Assembly (NCBI GenBank): GCA_017354895.1
Contig: CP071495.1
Coordinates: forward strand, 107,001-171,000
DNA: 64,000 nt
DNA from: Podospora comata
Lineage: Eukaryota > Ascomycota > Sordariomycetes > Sordariales > Podosporaceae
Direction of reading: 5' to 3'
Positions within the stretch are counted from its first letter, which is position 1. Each line of letters opens with the position of its first letter. Both the position numbers and the translations under genes were made by a program. The notes under the pieces are model-generated. The model worked only from the letters and a program-made list of their open reading frames with translations, did no database searches and was not told the DNA's origin. Positions 10,128-20,869 of the stretch are shown here, in pieces.

Positions 10128-11252
10128 ATGGCTCCCAGTACGCCTGACGCCAAACGTCGTGTCAAGATGAGAAAAGAACCACTGACCACCTCATTCCGCC
10201 GCTCGTGGGTTGTGCCCTTGATCCTCACAGTTGCAATTTTGCTAGCCTACGCCATCAACCCGACCGAGCCAAGTCCAGTTTATCCATTCATTTTTCCATC
10301 CTATAAGCTGGGAGATGGCTTCACTCCAGCGCAGTACGGCAAAGGCCCCCGTGACATCGCCTTTGTCATCTTCTACACCGTTTTCCTTACCTTTACACGC
10401 GAGTTCTGCATGCAAGAGATCTTCAACCCCCTCGCCCTCAAATGTGGCATACTCTCGCGCGCCAAACGAGCGCGCTTCGCCGAAAACATGTACACAGCCC
10501 TGTACATCGCCATCATCGGACCCTGGGGGATGTATCTCATGCATCGCACCCCAGTCTGGTACTTTGACACGCACGGAATGTACGAGGGCTTCCCGCACCG
10601 CACCCACGAGGCAGGGTTCAAGTGTTATTACCTCCTCCAGGCCGCCTTCTGGATGCAGCAGGTCGTGGTGATGGTGTTGGGCTTGGAAGCTCGCCGCAAG
10701 GATTTCAACCAGCTCATCGGACACCACGTCGTCACGGTGGCGCTTGTGGCGTTGAGTTACCGGTTTCATTTTGCGTATATAGGTATCGCGGTCTACATTA
10801 CTCACGACATCAGCGACTTTTTCCTTTCGCTATCAAAATCGCTAAACTACGTGGAGAGCAAGGCGCAGGGCTGGTCGTTTGGGCTGTGTATCGTCATGTG
10901 GATTTACTTGCGGCACTACATCAACTTACGGATCTTGTACTCGATGCTGCCTGGGGGGGAGTTCAGCACTGTTGGGCCGTATGTGATGGATTGGGAGGCT
11001 GGACAGTACAAGTCCCCGCTGGCGAACGTCATCACATTTAGTCTGTTGGCTTTGTTACAGTCGTTGAATGTCTTTTGGTTGTATTGTTTGTTTAGGAGCG
11101 CTTACAAGTTTGTTGTTCTTGGGGTGGCAAAGGATGACAGGTCTGAGGCTGAGGATGAGGGGGAAGATGATACGTCGGTGACAGTGGTGGGCAACAACAG
11201 ACCGACTCAAGGGTTGGCGCATAGGAAGGGTGGGCGTCCAGAGTACAGATGA
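10128..11252 (+). CDS. Ceramide synthase (LAG1/LAC1 family, TLC domain)
   Basis: An intronless gene of 374 residues. Ceramide synthases join a sphingoid base to a fatty acyl-CoA in the endoplasmic reticulum membrane. The protein shows several hydrophobic helices and the Lag motif, running from RRKDFNQLIGHH (catalytic His pair at 199-200) through VTVALVALSY to the conserved HDISD at 226-230. An acidic C-terminal tail after residue 340 carries many Asp and Glu, as in yeast Lag1/Lac1. Fungi usually have two or three such genes, one type for very-long-chain hydroxylated ceramides and one (BarA type) for glucosylceramide; the type here cannot be settled by eye. The two genes downstream on the same strand encode a secreted propeller protein and a P450. 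This could be chance, or a small metabolic group with the synthase as a protective copy. Confidence 0.9.
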   Translation: MAPSTPDAKRRVKMRKEPLTTSFRRSWVVPLILTVAILLAYAINPTEPSPVYPFIFPSYKLGDGFTPAQYGKGPRDIAFVIFYTVFLTFTREFCMQEIFNPLALKCGILSRAKRARFAENMYTALYIAIIGPWGMYLMHRTPVWYFDTHGMYEGFPHRTHEAGFKCYYLLQAAFWMQQVVVMVLGLEARRKDFNQLIGHHVVTVALVALSYRFHFAYIGIAVYITHDISDFFLSLSKSLNYVESKAQGWSFGLCIVMWIYLRHYINLRILYSMLPGGEFSTVGPYVMDWEAGQYKSPLANVITFSLLALLQSLNVFWLYCLFRSAYKFVVLGVAKDDRSEAEDEGEDDTSVTVVGNNRPTQGLAHRKGGRPEYR

Positions 11253-11935
11253 TGCTCACAGTGTATACCTGGGCATCATGTGGCTTCATGTTGGTACGAA
11301 GCTGGATAGGTACGCAGGTTGATCGAATCAAGAGTGCTTGGAATGTGATATTTCAGGGTTTGAAAAGGACTTGCATCGAGGTGGTCCTGTGAAAAGTCTC
11401 ATCACAAGAAGGCTTCACATGTGTTCGTAATCATGTCAATCACCGTTACCTGACTCTATTTTTACGTCCAACTAACCCCCTTTCCGTCTCTTTTGCTTTT
11501 CTTTCGGCACCCGGGTGATTTGTGGCTCCAGCAGCCAACCAAGGCTACACTACAAAGTGCCTATTGCCTTGGCAGCAGCTCTAGTTCAACGCCCACTAAA
11601 CCCTTCCCAAGAAGACGTACCGAACACTACCCCTTCACCGTGGGATTCACTGCACGTTTCCCGCTTCTTCTGCAGTTCTGGGAGCGGTTTCGGCACGTCT
11701 GCCATGCCAAAGCCGAGCCCGCACCATCTTACTCTAGGCTAGGGAGGTGGAACGTTGGTTGCATTTTCTGGGGAGGGGTTACAGCGGATCCCCCCCCCAG
11801 CCCCTGTCAATAGCCTCACGGATGGTACTGATGATGCCTTCAACTTGGGGTATATAACAGCGTTGCGGCTTACACCTGGCTTCCAGATAGCTCATCCTCA
11901 CTCTCACCCTCTCGGCCACAGCAGAAGGAGAAGAA
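11253..11935. other. Intergenic region with TATA box for the SMP-30-like gene
   Basis: No coding region is supported. Near the right end the sequence GGGTATATAACAG (TATATAA at 11851) lies 85 bases before the next start codon and is a good TATA element. Confidence 0.5.
11851..11857 (+). promoter_or_regulatory. TATA box of the SMP-30-like gene
   Basis: TATATAA stands 85 bases upstream of the ATG at 11936 in a gene encoding a secreted protein. Position and context fit an inducible TATA promoter. Confidence 0.5.
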
Positions 11936-12988
11936 ATGAAGCCGTCACGATTTCTCTTCGCCCTCCTCCCCCTTGCCGCCGCCGGCAGGGGAGGAAGTTT
12001 CCGTGGCCCCTCCCACATCGCCACAGAAATCTTCTCCTTCCCCCCAACCAACCCGATCTTCATCGAGAACCTCCTCGTCCTCCCCGACGCCCGCCTCCTC
12101 CTCACCTCCTTTGTCCACTTCGGCCCAGACACCAACTCACCGCTCCACATCCTCAACCCTGTCACCTCCTCCGTCTCGGTGGTGACCACCCTCCCCAACT
12201 CCACCTCCCAGACCGGCATCGCCAAGTTATCCGGCGCAAACCGCTACGCCGTCACCGCTGGAATCCTCGGGGACAACTTTGAGTTTTTGAACAACACGGT
12301 CAACGTGTACGTCGTGTCGCTGGGGTGGAACGCGTCGAGCGCGACGGTGATGGATACAATCCCCGTTCCCGGGGTCATTAGTGCGAACGGGCTCGTGGCG
12401 GTGGGGAACGTCGTTCTCAGCGCCGACTCCCGGGGCGGGAGGATCTTGAGGGTCGACACCGTCACCCGGACGAGCAGCGTCGCTTTTGCGGACCCGTTGC
12501 TGTTTGGGGACCCGGCAAACGTGAGCGGGTCTCTGGGGATCACGGGGGTGAACGGGCTGTTTCTCAAGCGGCACGGCGGGCAGAGATGGGTGTATTTCAC
12601 CAATAGTGCGAGGGGGGTTTACGGACGGTTCAAGGTCAACAGTTTGGGCCATAAAGTCGGGAGGGTGGAGGTGTTGATGACGGCGACGAGCGATGATCCT
12701 GTTGGGTTTACGAACTCGCTGGATGACTTAGTGGTGGATGGGGATGGGGATGGTTATATTGCCTGGCAGGATCGGTCGTTGCTCAAGGTGAAGCGATACA
12801 ACAACGGGACCACTGCGCAGACGGTTGTTCTCGGGTCTGGGGGTGTTGCAACTGGAAATACGGGCATCACATTGAGGACGCCCACGTCCGTTGCCCTGGG
12901 CCTTGACGGGGGTCACATATATGTTGGAACAGGAGGTGCTGTAGCCGGAAATCTGACCGGAGGACAGGTGGTCAAGGTTACGATCTAA
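11936..12988 (+). CDS. Secreted SMP-30/gluconolactonase-like beta-propeller protein
   Basis: A single exon of 350 residues. The N-terminus MKPSRFLFALLPLAAAG is a signal peptide. The rest has repeated strand patterns of a six-bladed propeller: FIENLLVLPDARLLLTSF, then the ANGL and LSADSRGGRILRVD segment, GVNGLFLKR, the FTNSLDDLVVDGDGDGYIA stretch, and a final TPTSVALGLDGGHIYVGT blade. These resemble fungal SMP-30/NHL-type proteins often found beside biosynthetic genes. Several N-x-S/T sites agree with secretion. A hydrolytic lactonase role is possible, but the metal ligands cannot be assigned from motifs alone. It sits between a ceramide synthase and a P450, all on the plus strand. Confidence 0.75.
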   Translation: MKPSRFLFALLPLAAAGRGGSFRGPSHIATEIFSFPPTNPIFIENLLVLPDARLLLTSFVHFGPDTNSPLHILNPVTSSVSVVTTLPNSTSQTGIAKLSGANRYAVTAGILGDNFEFLNNTVNVYVVSLGWNASSATVMDTIPVPGVISANGLVAVGNVVLSADSRGGRILRVDTVTRTSSVAFADPLLFGDPANVSGSLGITGVNGLFLKRHGGQRWVYFTNSARGVYGRFKVNSLGHKVGRVEVLMTATSDDPVGFTNSLDDLVVDGDGDGYIAWQDRSLLKVKRYNNGTTAQTVVLGSGGVATGNTGITLRTPTSVALGLDGGHIYVGTGGAVAGNLTGGQVVKVTI

Positions 12989-13419
12989 TTATGAAGATAT
13001 GGAAATTCACAGGTAGCTGCCAGGTACATGGTGTTTATGAGAAATGAATGATAAGACGGCTGAAAATGACATCCTTTAGACAAGTGAGAGTGGCATGACC
13101 CGGTTCCCGGCGTGCGGAGTAGCTTCATGGAGGAAAAAAACCCCAATTGGTCACCACTCAAGCTTGCCGCCAAGAATGCGGGCAAGCTCACGCTGGGGAA
13201 ATGGATTCATTTACCCGGCATTTGACGACCGTGGAAGCTGTGATTTCGCCGTCGGTATACACATCCGATCTCCGAGATGGCAGTGTCGGAATGAGGGGGA
13301 ATGGCATCCAATTGCGGTGCGTTCAGCTGCTTATTACGACATGAAACGTCTCGAGTCGTGTGCCCAACACTCTTTTGTTGTCAAGGTTTTTTTTTGGTTT
13401 TTTTTCTTTTTTTTTCGAA
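12989..13419. other. Intergenic region ending in a T-rich leader
   Basis: No gene is supported. The last 35 bases before the P450 start are nearly all T (13387-13415), a common type of leader in this window. Confidence 0.5.
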
Positions 13420-15317
13420 ATGGCTGGTGAGGAGAGATGTACCTTTGACTATTTCAAGATGCTATCAACAGTCTTCATTACAGTAGCCCTGGGGTTAGGA
13501 ATCACATATCTCATCCTCAACTATCCACGTGTGAGTTTCAGCATCTGTTCCGCTTGCACATGGTTTCACCCTGCTAACTCAACTAGTTGAAACAAAACTA
13601 TCACCTCTCCCGCCACCGCTGCTCACTCCCTCCTTCACCACCAACCCTCAAAACAGGCATCTCCAAACCCTGGCTCTGGTTTCGAGAACTCCACCAACAA
13701 TACGGCGACGTAGTCTACCTCCAACTCGGCCCCACACCCACCATCCTTCTAGGTTCGGCCCAAGCAGCATGGGACCTCCTCGAGCGCAAAGGGAGCATCT
13801 ACTCCAGCCGCCCACGGTTCATCATGGGCCAGGAGCTGCTCTCCAACAACTTGCGAGGGCTGATGGCTGGGTACAATGATTTCTGGAGAAGATGGAGGAA
13901 GCTGCTTCATAGCGGGTTCATGGCGAGACAGTCAGAAAAGTACAGGTGGATTCAGAGCCTGGAGAGCAAAGTCTTGATGAAAGAGCTGCTCGACAAACCT
14001 GAAGGATTTAGGGAGTGGATGGAGCGGTATGCGGCCAGTGTGGTTGTTATGGTGACGTACGGGAGGAGGGTGACGGACGTGAGGAAGGACGAGGTGGTTG
14101 AGATGAACAGATTGGCGATGGAGAGGTTGACTTTGGTGAAGTAATTTTCCCCTATCCCACCTACGAACAGGTTCAGTTAGCTGATCGCATGACAGTATTC
14201 CAGGTAAATATGCAGTCGAGCGTTATCCTGCTCTGAAGTACGTCCCCGCCGTTCTTGCCCCTTGGAAGAGAATGGTGTTGGAACAAAGGGAAAAGGACGT
14301 TCAGATGTACACCTCGTTGATGAACGATGTCAAGTCTCGAATGGCCGAGGGAAGATTGCCGGACTGTTTCGCCAAGCACTTATTGGATGAACAAAAAGGA
14401 CTGGGAATGACCGACCTGGAGGTGGCGTATACGGCAGGAACACCTTTTGGAGCTGGCGTGGAGACGGTATGTTGTTATCTCGGAACCAGCCCCCCTTTTC
14501 CCCTCAAGACTAACCAAACAAAACAAACAACAGTCCGCAGGATCCTTGGCGTCGTTCATGCTTGCTTGTGTCAAATTCGGGCATTCGTTCATCCCAAAAG
14601 CCCAAGCTGAGCTCGATGATGTTGTTGGCCGAGACAGAATGCCCACGTTTGACGACCTGCCGAATCTCCCTTATATCAACGCCATCGTTTCCGAAACCCT
14701 CCGCTGGAGACCCATCGCTGTTTTGGGTGGCACCCCACACGCCACCACGGCAGATGACTGGTACAAGGGGATGTACATCCCGAAGGGGAGCACCATCATC
14801 GCGCCTTTGTGGAGTAGTACGTATCCCTTCTCTGCTGAAGTCTTTCAAACAGAGTTCATACTAACAAAAACAGTCCACCTCAATGAAAAGGACTTTCCTG
14901 ATCCCCACACTTTTCTCCCAGAGCGTTTCTTGGACAAGGAGAGGATAGCAGCCTACCCCGGCACAACCGGCCACAGCGCGTTTGGGTGGGGTAGGAGAAT
15001 TTGTCCGGGGATGCACCTCGGCCAGGCCTCCATCAGTATCAACATTGCAAGGATACTGTGGGGGTTTGATGTGAAGCCTGCGAAGGATGAAAAGACCGGC
15101 AAAGAGGTCGACGTTGACATGTGAGTGTTCCCTTCCCCCCATCAGAGGTCTGCAAGAAAGGAACTGATGAGTGAAAAGATTTGCCTTTTCGGACGGGTTC
15201 AACTCTAGCCCGTTGCCGTTTCCCTGCGAGATCAGGCCCCGGTCGAGCAAGCATGTTGAGGGTATTGAGCGGGAGTATAGGGAGGCTCGTTCCAAGCTCG
15301 AGATGTATGAAGTGTGA
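13420..15317 (+). CDS. Cytochrome P450 monooxygenase
   Basis: Six exons (13420-13530, 13587-14140, 14196-14466, 14534-14816, 14874-15120, 15179-15317) give 534 residues; every junction keeps phase. Exon 1 encodes a membrane anchor (MLSTVFITVALGLGITYLIL). The body shows the proline-rich LPPSPP hinge, GAGVETSAGS for the I-helix oxygen-binding site, ETLRWRP (ExxR), PERF, and the haem loop FGWGRRICPGMHLG. The C-terminus has the usual proline-rich PLPFPCEIRPRS motif. The layout is that of the large fungal group containing O-methylsterigmatocystin oxidoreductase-like enzymes; the substrate is unknown. The segment after LPPSPP is shorter than usual and lacks the common Gly-Asn motif. It acts in the endoplasmic reticulum with a reductase partner. 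The start was chosen because it yields the anchor. Confidence 0.88.
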
Positions 15318-15397
15318 AGTTTGATAGGTACCTTGGCTCAGATGAGAAGTAGCCGTGTGTGAAGAAAGCATCAAGTCAAACCCAACAAACATCTGTG

Positions 15398-15682
15398 TTA
15401 TCTGTACACCACCCCCTCCTCAGGCCTCTTAACATCCTCCGGCACCGTTGTAAAGGCACACTTGCCTAACCCCCACTCATAGCAATTACCCCCCCACTGC
15501 ACAAAGAGCAAATGCCCTTCCTCCTCATTCTCAGGAAGCGCATGACACACAGCACTGATTGGCTTGCTATTCGTCGACGCCATCCTCATCACCCCGTCAT
15601 ACCTCCTCATGGTACTCAGACAGACATATCCAACCACAAACGCGAGTCCTGTCAAGATGGCCGTGACCGATGCCGCAGGGCT
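15398..15682 (-). pseudogene. 3' remnant of a large membrane-protein gene
   Basis: The frame reads a hydrophobic stretch (TGLAFVVGYVCLSTMRRYDG), then STNSKPISAVCH, LLFVQWG, KCAFTT and PEEGVVYR before the stop. This is the C-terminal end of a family of multi-pass fungal proteins of unknown role, which close with a STNS..I..ACH motif, a QWG motif and a G-x-x-Y terminus. Only this last part is present: a stop lies just upstream, and I find no membrane domains of the body in the following 600 bases. It looks like a truncated relic next to the P450. A functional short gene cannot be excluded. Confidence 0.55.
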
Positions 15683-16289
15683 CTACCCGCAGGTCGAGTG
15701 AGAGTGCGCCAGCAACAGACGCTGTGAGAGCAACGAGTGCAACCGGTCGACTCAGACACCCGTAAAGTCTTGCGAACGTTGGGGTGCATGTACGGCTGAA
15801 CTCGTGTGAACCAGAAACGTTGTCAGCGAGTCGTCGGCTTGCTGTTGCTGCACTGGCAGCGCGCGAAGCTTCGATGAAAAGATCATTCAGGCAAAACCTG
15901 GCCTCGATGCATCAAATTTTGGGTACGGCAGCATGCATATGGGTAGGTACATGTATCATGTTCAATATTTGGTAAATATATAACGGCCAAACATCTGATT
16001 CCCCTCGGTTCCCTAAAGCTTCTATCGAATATCAACTTCGCAAGTCAACGGCGCCATGCTTGGTGTGTGTGGTATACTGAATGGCGGTAAGAAGTGTGGT
16101 ATAATGATAGAGAAAGAGACTCGACCTGAATAATAGGCCGTTCGACAAGACCAACCGTCCATAGGGACAGTCATCCAAGACTCCGATGACAGTATGTGTG
16201 ACAATGGACCAGGCCAAGTATCCTCCCTCAACGCCAATCCTAATGCAAGCAAGAGAACACCACTTCCCAATGACAACGTGTAGAAATAT
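15683..16289. other. Intergenic region
   Basis: No coding region is supported. It separates the membrane-protein remnant from the end of the MBF-like gene on the minus strand. Confidence 0.5.
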
Positions 16290-19024
16290 TCAAGCAACAA
16301 CACCCTCAACCCCGCCAAGAAATCTCCTGACTCTTCCAAGTTCAAGCTCGCCCTTCTCCGATTCGACGGCTTTCGTCAAAGTTTCGAGCAGCCGGTCGAC
16401 TTCTGCCTCTGGTCGGCGTGTGCAGAGTGAGACAAGTTTCCGGTACTGCAGCTCCCGCTGCTTGCTCCGCGCTTTCAGTCTACCAACCATGTGTCGTGTC
16501 TGCTCCCCTCTGGCGTGAACCGCCCTGATTCTGGCACGCAACACGGCGGCACTAGGGAGACGAGCAGTGGGATGTGGCTTGTCCGCGTCGGCGGCGAGGT
16601 GGCCGTCCACTCCGGTGTCGTCGGCTGCTTGCTGCTTTGCTTCGGTGAGAACCGCCCTGAGTTCGGCTGCCCAGTCCTGCTCAGGCCCAAGATTGTCGAT
16701 GGAGACACGGTGTTGCTGTACGAGTTGACGAAGTCCCATTTCCTCCTCCTCACAGGCCAGCGCAAGGTTGGAGGCTTTTTGACGGGCGAGCTGCTGGGCA
16801 GTAAGCTTCTCTTGAAGAGCTTCTAGGTTGCGGCGAGCCTCGCCAACCTGGGCCGAGGTTGTGCGCAAAGATCCGTGAAGCGCGTCGATAGCGTCTTGCT
16901 TCTTCTTGAGTTCGCCCTGGAACTGAGAGGTTGACTCGTTGATAAGATGAGAGATGGCTGAGGTTCGAGTCAGTAAGGATGTCGCATGACGAGGCAAGGA
17001 AATGAACCCACAGTTGACAACCTCATCGCTATTCTCCCTGCTCTTCTGTCTCGACCCCTGAGGAGCGTTTCTCTCCCCGGTCTCGCCACTGGCGGAGTGT
17101 CCATCTGCCAGCCCAATGCCAAAATCCAAGGGACGTAAACCGGCGGTATTGGCGATTTCGGGGTCTGCGCCAACCTCGATGAGTTGTGAGATGATGCTTC
17201 GGTTGCCCACACGTGCTGCCACGTTCAGGGCCGTGTCACCTCGGTTGTCTTGTGCGTTGACAATCTCTCCCATGAACCGACCAATGTTCATTCTTGACGA
17301 GGCAAGCCCGTTGCTTCCATAAGTCTGGCTCTGACTGCTTGGATTGCTCCCTTGGCGGACCACCCACTCAAGTAAGCTCTCAAGATAGTACCGGGTGCAT
17401 ACATTCCTACCCTGTACCGCACTGACGAGGGCAATGTGATGCAGCACCGTCCTGCCCTTGTCATCTCTCACGTCCAGGGTACCGCCCAGGATGTCCAGAA
17501 GATCGGGGAAGCACCCGTGTTCCATGGAATTGGTGGCATTACAAGCCCTCATCAGGGCCGTTTCTCCGGATGCGTTCACACGGAATGGACTGGATCCCGC
17601 CTCCACGAGGGCTCTCAGGAGCGGCATCCGGGCAAGAGTGGCAGCCCAGATGAGGGCTGTGTTGCTCTGAGCATCAATGGGACCGTCAAGTTCTTGCGGG
17701 ATCATGTTGCGGAGGATGCTCTTTTGGTTTTCGTCAGGGCCGGCCGTGTTGAGGAACAGCTGCATCAGCATGCTGCGTTTCGCCTCGGCCTCGGGAGCTG
17801 TTTCGTATGGTAGCGGACGCAGCGGACCAGGAGCATACTCCGGCTCGTTCCGGGAATAGATGAACGACTCGTTCGGCTCGGTGGGTGACCCGGGAAAGTT
17901 CTCGGCGTAGGGGTTCATACTTGGATATGTCGGGGTGAGCCCTCCAAAGCTGTGAGCGGGTGTGAGAATTCTTTGCCTCTTGCGCGCAGGCTCGACCGTC
18001 TCGTTGACCACCGGCTGTGTCTCTTGAGAACCAAAGGCAGATTCGGGGGCCCCATAGTTGGACACAAAACTGTGCTGGGAGTTTGGTGGGAAGTCACCAG
18101 CATCCTGCATGGACGGCTGGCGTTGGAAGCTGGGAGCGCGAGACGGAGGGTTGCGATTTCTGGGAGCGGGCGACTCGAACCTGGCTTTGCTAATAGCATT
18201 GATAGCATGGGATGCGGTCGACGAAATGCTCTTGAAGAATGTGCCACCCTGTTGAACACCACCTCCGCGGCTCTCCTGAGAGCTTGCGTTGTACAGACGC
18301 TTCCGCTGGGCAGCCATGGCCTGTTCTTTTGTTGGCGTGTCGACATCAGGGGCGCTTCCTCCATCTTGGCCCCGCTTATGGGTGAGAAGTGCATGGAGCA
18401 CCTCGTGGACGCCATACTGACGGCAAACCTCGAGACCGCGTTCAAAAGGGATCCATGTGCCCTGGTATTTCCCGTAGCCACCCTGAACCTTTTCATGCTC
18501 GCCCGTCTGGATCTCCTTTTCCAAGATTTTTGTCCGGCGTCCCTTTTCCACCCCTGCCACCTTTAGGATCTGTGTCGCATTGAGCCAGCCATCACTCTGG
18601 CGGCGCATGACGGTGATGCCATTGGCTTCGGTTTCGTAGACACCAACACCCGAGTAGAGAGCCTGGAAAGAGTTAGTAGCTGTCCACACACCAGGAAGGG
18701 AGTTCAGGATCCAAGACTAACCGAGTATATGGGCATAACATGCTCAGCGGGCTGTGGTGCTGGGTCGGTGTACTGGCGATAGGAAGACTGCAAGTTGAGA
18801 GTCTGGGAGGAGGGTTGGCTCATGGAGAAGGGCTGCTGGGAGGAGGGCTGGGGGTACTGGTGAGGCTGTTGCGAGGCGGTCATCTGTTGTGACAACTGCA
18901 TAGTGGCAGCAGTCTGGGGAGGTGGAGGGGTGGGAGTGGGTATCAGAGCGGTGGAGGCGGGCCCAGAGAAGGACGGGCGATGGGAGGTGGCAGCGACAGA
19001 GGTTGCGACGGTTGCCGAGGCCAT
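16290..19024 (-). CDS. APSES/ankyrin transcription factor (MBF/SBF DNA-binding subunit, Mbp1/Swi4/Res type)
   Basis: Three exons (19024-18722, 18662-17012, 16957-16290) give 873 residues. A Ser/Thr/Pro/Gln-rich leader of about 100 residues precedes the APSES (KilA-N-like) DNA-binding domain, with GVYETEANGI, RRQSDGWLNATQILKVAG, GRRTKILEKEI and YGKYQGTWIPFERGLEV. The middle part has ankyrin repeats (NTALIWAATLARMPLLRAL, GETALMRACN, GRTVLHHIA, GDTALNVAARVGNRSIISQL). A C-terminal coiled coil (FQGELKKKQDAIDALHGSLR onward) fits dimerisation with a Swi6-type partner. The role known for the family is G1/S gene control in the nucleus. Intron 1 has GTTAGT and TTCCAG. Intron 2 (17011-16958) is 54 nt, so retaining it would insert 18 residues without a stop; splicing yields EVVNSISHLINE, which matches the family better. 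Confidence 0.9.
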
Positions 19025-19743
19025 TCAGCAGGCCATCCGGGGAAGAATACGATACGGTAAATATATTATGTATGTATGGGGTGTTATTAAGGATATGCTT
19101 AAGTGTGATGTCGTGGTGGTTGTCGTCGATATTCTTGAGAGAGGGGGGGGAGGGCAGGGGGAGGAGGGCAGAGGGAGGAGGGCAGAGGGAGGAGGGCAGA
19201 GGGAGGAGAGAAATCGGCCGTCTGTTGCGAGCGGTGGTGGGCCGTCGAGGAGAGGTCGTACAATATAGCGACAGACCAAGCAGTTGGTCCAAGTAGTTGA
19301 AGTAAAGTATGGAGCAAAGTATGGAGCAAAGATACGGATAGAGTTCCTAATCAATTAAGACGTGTGATTTTCGTGTTCTTTCGCGCCTTGTCTTGCTGCG
19401 CGCCCTCTGTTCTCGTCGCGTGCCCTTCAATTACTCGGAAGCGAGGTGGGGCCACGTCTTGGCGCCACATACTTCACGCGCCAGCCGCACAGACCATCCT
19501 CTTTTCTCTTTTCTTTATCTTTGTTACCTTGCAGGTTGTGTTTTTCTTGCTTTTTTTTTTTTTTTTAACCGTGCACCCGTTGAGCCTCGATTCCAGGTGG
19601 TCCAAGCTCCCACTGGAGACCGTCATTCTTTTCGACGGCACCTCTTCCCAACTCTTCTCCTATGCACAGCAGTGGAAGCACTCACTGCCTGCTTCATCAG
19701 CTAGCCATGGCACGGGAGCCTGGGTGATTTGATTCTCCGCAAC
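19025..19743. other. Divergent promoter region between the MBF-like and LYR genes
   Basis: The interval serves two genes pointing away from each other. It contains a G-rich minisatellite on the plus strand (19150-19210) close to the MBF-like start, and a T tract (19550-19566) on the LYR side. No coding region is supported. Confidence 0.5.
19150..19210. repeat. G-rich minisatellite, about 14-bp unit
   Basis: The unit GGGAGGAGGGCAGA is repeated about three and a half times, preceded by a G8 run. Each unit holds several GG or GGG runs, so a G-quadruplex on the plus strand is possible. It lies 125-190 bases upstream of the MBF-like ATG, on the template strand of that gene, so the transcript would have a C/U-rich leader. 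Confidence 0.7.
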
Positions 19744-20862
19744 ATGTCCCGACCACTTCAATTACCCCCTCCAACGACCACTCTTGGCCTCTATCGACAG
19801 CTCCTCCGCGAATCGTCATACTTGCCTTCGCTGGCCCGTCCACATGTCGATCACCAGATCAAGGACCGCTTCCGTCGATATCAGAAGGGCCGCGTTGACA
19901 ATGACCGCCTTCGAAAGAAGCTCAAGGATGCCCATCATGAGCTCCGAGTCTTGCGCGCTGCCAATACCGGAGACATGAACCGGATGCAGAAGATTCTGCT
20001 CAAAGCTTTTGGCCGCACTGGCAGTCGACGCCGGGACCTCTTTAGCAATCTGGTACGACGCCCGCCCCCAGCTACCACCGAGGAACTGGAAGCACAAGTG
20101 AGCGGTACCCGAGCGTGGAGCTTTGATAGGGACCCAGACTGGCTGGATGGGTGGGATACCGAGGCCCTTCTTGCATTTGCCAAGGTCCAGGCAAAAACAA
20201 GTCTTCCATCCTCTCCCAGAGGGCCCCTGCTTCCCAAGCACGCCGTCTCGCCAGACAAGGATATCCCAAAGGAGAATATGTACGGCAATCCGTTCCCGGA
20301 AAAGGTGGCGAGAACGAAGGTCAGGAAGCTATATGCCAGCCTGGCCGACCGAGTACTTCCTCCGTTGCCAGAATCCGAATGGGACAGGCTTGCTCTGGTG
20401 GCCGAAGGGAAATTTGAAGAGGCCGGATGGTATGTACCCTCTCGGAGGTCTGCCGCGAAGAGTTTGGCAGGAGATGCCGACGCGCAAGCAGGCGAGTGGA
20501 AATGGCAGCTCTACGCTACGAGGCCGGTTGGCCTGGTTGATGTTGCACAAAATAAGAAGCAAAGGTTGCTCAGCGGGGCTTTGGATGAGAACACGCCACA
20601 CGGGAACACCCAGCCAGTGGACCGTCACATATACACAGCCAAATTCTGGAAACGTCTCGTCAAGTCGATATGGCTCCTCACTGCAAAGGAGACGCGGGAC
20701 CCAGAAAGGGGTGGCTATCGTGTCACTTGGGCGAGGGCACCTTTCCAGGCTCCAACAGCAACAACCTCTGGGATGGAATTTTTTGAGTCCCTGCCAGTCG
20801 ACGCATCGCTCAGCAACAAAACCAAGGGCCTAAAAAAGAGGGGACGGAAATCGGCACGATAA
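19744..20862 (+). CDS. LYR-motif protein (Complex1_LYR-like), probably mitochondrial
   Basis: A single exon of 372 residues. Near the N-terminus TTLGLYRQLLRESSYLP carries the Leu-Tyr-Arg motif of small mitochondrial LYR proteins, which bind acyl carrier protein and help assemble respiratory complexes or iron-sulfur clusters. A basic helical stretch (RFRRYQKGRVDNDRLRKKLKDAHHELRVLR) follows. The protein is much longer than the usual 80-120-residue LYR proteins; the extra C-terminal 250 residues carry no domain that I recognise and end in a basic tail. The start at 19744 is preferred because the LYR helix begins 14 residues later. Fungal LYR proteins of this long type exist, but their role is not established. 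Confidence 0.7.
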   Translation: MSRPLQLPPPTTTLGLYRQLLRESSYLPSLARPHVDHQIKDRFRRYQKGRVDNDRLRKKLKDAHHELRVLRAANTGDMNRMQKILLKAFGRTGSRRRDLFSNLVRRPPPATTEELEAQVSGTRAWSFDRDPDWLDGWDTEALLAFAKVQAKTSLPSSPRGPLLPKHAVSPDKDIPKENMYGNPFPEKVARTKVRKLYASLADRVLPPLPESEWDRLALVAEGKFEEAGWYVPSRRSAAKSLAGDADAQAGEWKWQLYATRPVGLVDVAQNKKQRLLSGALDENTPHGNTQPVDRHIYTAKFWKRLVKSIWLLTAKETRDPERGGYRVTWARAPFQAPTATTSGMEFFESLPVDASLSNKTKGLKKRGRKSAR

Positions 20863-20869
20863 GGCTTTC

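Noticed and set aside
11779-12225. 148-codon minus-strand frame over the SMP-30-like gene start
   Set aside because: It lies antisense to a well-supported signal peptide and propeller; open frames are expected in this GC-rich stretch.
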